Assembly: GCF_004342005.1 (NCBI RefSeq)
Contig: NZ_SMBX01000008.1
Coordinates: forward strand, 1 to 64,000
Direction of reading: 5' to 3'
Origin: Paracandidimonas soli
Lineage (GTDB): Bacteria; Pseudomonadota; Gammaproteobacteria; Burkholderiales; Burkholderiaceae_B
DNA length: 64,000 bases
Part shown: in pieces, positions 60,691-64,000 of the stretch
How positions within the stretch are numbered: position 1 is the stretch's first letter
Layout of the letters: each line of letters opens with the position of its first letter
The notes under the pieces: model-generated
Seen by the model: only the letters and a program-made list of their open reading frames with translations
What the model was told of the DNA's origin: nothing
Database searches by the model: none
Position numbers and translations under genes: made by a program

Positions 60691-60981
60691 TTACTTCAGA
60701 TAAGTGCGCAGCGTCTTCATCAGGGCCTCGATTTCCTCGTCCGGATCCCTGGCTTCTCGTACGGCAACGGTTTCTTTTGCAGAGCCGAACAACTCACGCA
60801 AGTGGCTGTCCAGGACTTCCGCCATCAAGCCATTCGCCGCGCCGCGAAGCGCGGCGATCTGCTGCAGCAGCGACTTGCAATCGGTGCCTTCCTCGACGGC
60901 GCGCTCCAGCGCGGCGGCTTGCCCTTTGATACGGCGCAGGCGCATGACCGCGCGCTTTTTGTCTTCTGGCGAGTAAGGCAT
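60691..60981 (-). CDS. frmR: Formaldehyde-sensing repressor FrmR
   Basis: A 96-residue all-helical CsoR/RcnR-family repressor. The formaldehyde-crosslinking residues are present: Pro2 (MPYSPEDKKR) and Cys35 (GTDCKSLLQQIAALRGA), with His60 as in E. coli FrmR; metal-sensing family members have a second-site His/Cys set instead. It is the third gene of the frmA-fghA-frmR unit, 75 bases after fghA, and its operators stand in front of frmA. GAGGAGCGG precedes the start. Confidence 0.93.
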   Translation of the reverse strand: MPYSPEDKKRAVMRLRRIKGQAAALERAVEEGTDCKSLLQQIAALRGAANGLMAEVLDSHLRELFGSAKETVAVREARDPDEEIEALMKTLRTYLK

Positions 60982-61056
60982 GGATTGCCGCTCCTCTGGG
61001 GAGAAAATGCCGCCGGTGAAAATGGCGAATGGGTTGACGTCGGGGGGGGAGCCGGC

Positions 61057-61887
61057 CTAGCGCTTCAGCGCGGCTGCGTGGTGCGCAATGTGATCGCCGA
61101 TGAAGCTGGCGATGAAGTAGTAGCTGTGGTCGTAGCCGGGCCGCAGATTCAGGGTCAGCGGATGGCCTGTTCCCTCGCATGCCGCGCGCAGCAGTTCGGG
61201 CCGCAGCTGGTTCTCGAGAAAATCATCGGCCAGGCCCTGGTCCACCAGCAGCGGCAGCCGTTCGGATGCCGACTTCAGCAGCTCTACCGTATCGTGCGCC
61301 TTCCATGCCTCTTGGTCATCGCCCAGATAGGCCGCGAACGCCTTCTGCCCCCAGGGCACCTGGGATGGAGCGACGATGGGAGAGAACGCCGATACGCTGC
61401 GATAGCGGCCGGGCTCGCGCAGGGCGATGGTCAATGCGCCGTGTCCGCCCATCGAATGCCCGCTGATGGAACGCTCCTGGGTGGCGGGCAAAGAGGCTTC
61501 GATCAGGGCGGGCAGTTCATGAACGATATAGTCGTACATGCGGTAGTGCCTGGCCCATGGCTGCTGCGTCGCGTTGAGATAGAATCCGGCTCCCTTGCCC
61601 AGGTCGTAGGCTTCGTCGTCGGCCACATCGTCTCCGCGCGGGCTGGTGTCCGGGGCGACGATGATGATGCCGTGCTCCGCCGCGTAGCGCTGCGCGCCGG
61701 CCTTGGTAATGAAATTCTGTTCGGTGCAGGTCAGGCCGGACAGCCAGTACAGCACCGGCAGCTTTTCGGTTTCGACCTGCGGCGGCAGGTACACCCCGAC
61801 GTTCATCTGGCAGCCCAGTGTCTGCGACTGATGCTGATAGACATCCTGCCATCCCTGGAAGACGGCGTGGCGTTCGATACGGTTCAT
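61057..61887 (-). CDS. fghA: S-formylglutathione hydrolase
   Basis: A 276-residue serine esterase that releases formate and glutathione from S-formylglutathione. Nucleophile motif SISGHSMGGHGALTIALR, oxyanion region VLYWLSGLTCTEQNF, catalytic Asp near LVDQGLADDFL and His in RPGYDHSYYFIASF. Typical length. Works directly after frmA, 25 bases away on the same strand, in glutathione-dependent formaldehyde oxidation. Confidence 0.97.
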   Translation of the reverse strand: MNRIERHAVFQGWQDVYQHQSQTLGCQMNVGVYLPPQVETEKLPVLYWLSGLTCTEQNFITKAGAQRYAAEHGIIIVAPDTSPRGDDVADDEAYDLGKGAGFYLNATQQPWARHYRMYDYIVHELPALIEASLPATQERSISGHSMGGHGALTIALREPGRYRSVSAFSPIVAPSQVPWGQKAFAAYLGDDQEAWKAHDTVELLKSASERLPLLVDQGLADDFLENQLRPELLRAACEGTGHPLTLNLRPGYDHSYYFIASFIGDHIAHHAAALKR

Positions 61888-61912
61888 GTGTTTCCTCTGT
61901 ATCAGTCAGGCA

Positions 61913-63091
<1,179 letters not shown>

Positions 63092-63103
63092 TCATGTATG
63101 TAC

Positions 63104-63145
63104 ATACTACTGGAGAGTATTCTACACCATACTCCCGGTGAGTAT
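63104..63145. promoter_or_regulatory. Two tandem FrmR-type operators upstream of frmA
   Basis: ATACTACTGGAGAGTAT (63104-63120) and ATACTCCCGGTGAGTAT (63129-63145) share the pattern ATACT-N7-AGTAT with a G/C-rich centre, the layout recognised by CsoR/RcnR/FrmR tetramers. Their centres are 25 bases apart, about 80 bases upstream of the frmA start. This explains formaldehyde-dependent control of the frm operon by the frmR product. Confidence 0.85.
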
Positions 63146-63326
63146 CATCCTTGCACTTTTTTCAGATCACGGTTAACTTTGGCGCTATGTGATTTTTTGA
63201 ACAAATTCCTTTTTTGGTACAAAATGGCATCCAGCTGTGTTTGAGGACGGCGGAAGGCTTTTGCATGCGCGAGCCGCATTTGCTCCAGGACTTTGGGGAT
63301 GGGGCGGAATTTCCAGGAGGGTATTC

Positions 63327-64000
63327 ATGAGCGGGAAAAAACTTTCACCTGTGGCTCTCGATATGGACAGGCCCGCGCTGGATGCCGTCCCGGAGGCCGC
63401 GTGGGGCAGCGACTACTTTGCCGAACTCATTCGCGCCACCGGAGTAAAGTATCTCGCCTTGAATCCTGGTGCCAGTTTTCGCGGCATCCACGATTCGCTG
63501 GTCAATCACCTTGGAAATCGCGATCCCGCCATATTGCTGTGCCTGCACGAGGAGCATGCGGTCGCGATTGCTCAGGGCTATGCCAAGGCCTGCGGCCAGC
63601 CCATGGGCGTATTCCTGCACAGCAATGTCGGGCTCATGCATGCATCCATGGCAATCTTCAACGCATGGTGCGACCGTGTGCCGGTGCTGCTGTTCGGGGC
63701 GACGGGCCCGGTGGATGCCGCTGAACGGCGTCCCTGGATCGATTGGCTGCATACTGCCAAGGATCAGGGATCGCTCGTGCGGGATTTCATCAAATGGGAC
63801 GATCAGCCGGCCTCGCTCGGCGCGGCGGCCGAGTCGGTAATGCGGGCCAAAGCCATTGCGATGACTGCGCCGTGCGGACCGACCTATGTCTGTTTCGATG
63901 TGGGGCTCCAGGAACGGCGCTATGACGCCATGCCTCCCTTGCCCGAGCCAGGCCGCTATGCCCAGGCGGCGGACCCCGTGCCGCCAGCGGCCATGATAGA
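63327..64000 (+). CDS. Thiamine-diphosphate-dependent enzyme, benzoylformate decarboxylase / acetolactate synthase family (5' part)
   Basis: The first 224 codons are present; the gene runs off the window. The N-terminal Pyr domain shows DYFAELIRATGVKYLALNPGAS, and the TPP-activating glutamate lies in LCLHEEHAVAIAQGYAKACG near residue 76. GVFLHSNVGLMHASMAIFNAWCDRVPVLL and TAPCGPTYVCFDVGLQE belong to the same fold. GGAGGG stands upstream of ATG 63327. Which 2-keto acid it acts on cannot be told without the C-terminal half. Divergent from frmA. Confidence 0.88.
   Translation, partial: MSGKKLSPVALDMDRPALDAVPEAAWGSDYFAELIRATGVKYLALNPGASFRGIHDSLVNHLGNRDPAILLCLHEEHAVAIAQGYAKACGQPMGVFLHSNVGLMHASMAIFNAWCDRVPVLLFGATGPVDAAERRPWIDWLHTAKDQGSLVRDFIKWDDQPASLGAAAESVMRAKAIAMTAPCGPTYVCFDVGLQERRYDAMPPLPEPGRYAQAADPVPPAAMI

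Overview
The window looks like chromosomal DNA of a high-GC betaproteobacterium, most likely Alcaligenaceae (the Bordetella/Achromobacter neighbourhood). I infer this from three separate Bug/TctC-type tripartite-transport binding proteins, the ampD - PP0621-like - ypjD - ffh block, many FCD-type GntR regulators next to small catabolic operons, and strong GC bias with long antisense open frames. No taxonomic marker was searched, so the family-level call is an inference.

Layout. 1-1326: edge of an island next to tRNA-Leu(CAA), with a tyrosine integrase broken by a frameshift and by an IS3-family insertion whose end is in view. 1540-3576: htpG with a very good sigma-32 promoter and a terminator. 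3.8-10.4 kb: GntR regulator, a leaderless solute-binding-fold protein, an AcnA-type aconitase, a Bug binding protein and a beta-propeller lactonase around a perfect inverted repeat. 10.4-18.2 kb: mostly core genes (AidB-like dehydrogenase, ampD, ypjD, ffh, a glutamine amidotransferase, kbp-like BON-LysM protein, thiS, trmB). 18.2-23.1 kb: secreted Ntn-hydrolase of the penicillin V acylase family with an outer-membrane barrel, then LysR/MFS/carboxymuconolactone-decarboxylase-like genes. 23.2-27.2 kb: a sugar-acid dehydratase, a Bug protein and a GntR regulator linked by an identical palindromic operator at two promoters. 27.3-29.9 kb: queC, tRNA-Gly(CCC), a DASS transporter.

30.3-37.2 kb: a tight operon of NMT1/SsuA-like binding protein, M20 deacylase, ABC ATPase and permease, UTRA-GntR regulator, an AtzF-like amidase without its C-terminal domain, and a TauE/SafE exporter. 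This is the best candidate for an undescribed catabolic system. 37.2-44.3 kb: SleB-like lipoprotein, then soxR divergent from a mexGHI-opmD-type efflux operon in which mexG appears reduced to a 39-codon remnant; the SoxR box and its 19-bp promoter spacer are clearly visible. 44.3-47.9 kb: AhpD-like, AraC, CDF transporter and a small stress cluster (BON, DUF1328, CsbD). 48.4-55.7 kb: a second catabolic operon with class V aminotransferase, GntR, an Aap-type amino-acid ABC transporter and a threonine-aldolase-like enzyme. 55.7-60.5 kb: TPM-domain membrane protein, enolase-superfamily enzyme, Bug protein, LysR. 60.7-63.1 kb: glutathione-dependent formaldehyde detoxification (frmA, fghA, frmR) with two tandem FrmR-type operators. 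63.3 kb to the end: the start of a thiamine-diphosphate decarboxylase-type gene.

A short dispersed repeat with a conserved head and a variable but self-complementary hairpin occurs at least five times, always between genes or at a gene start; one copy supplies the start codon of the UTRA regulator.
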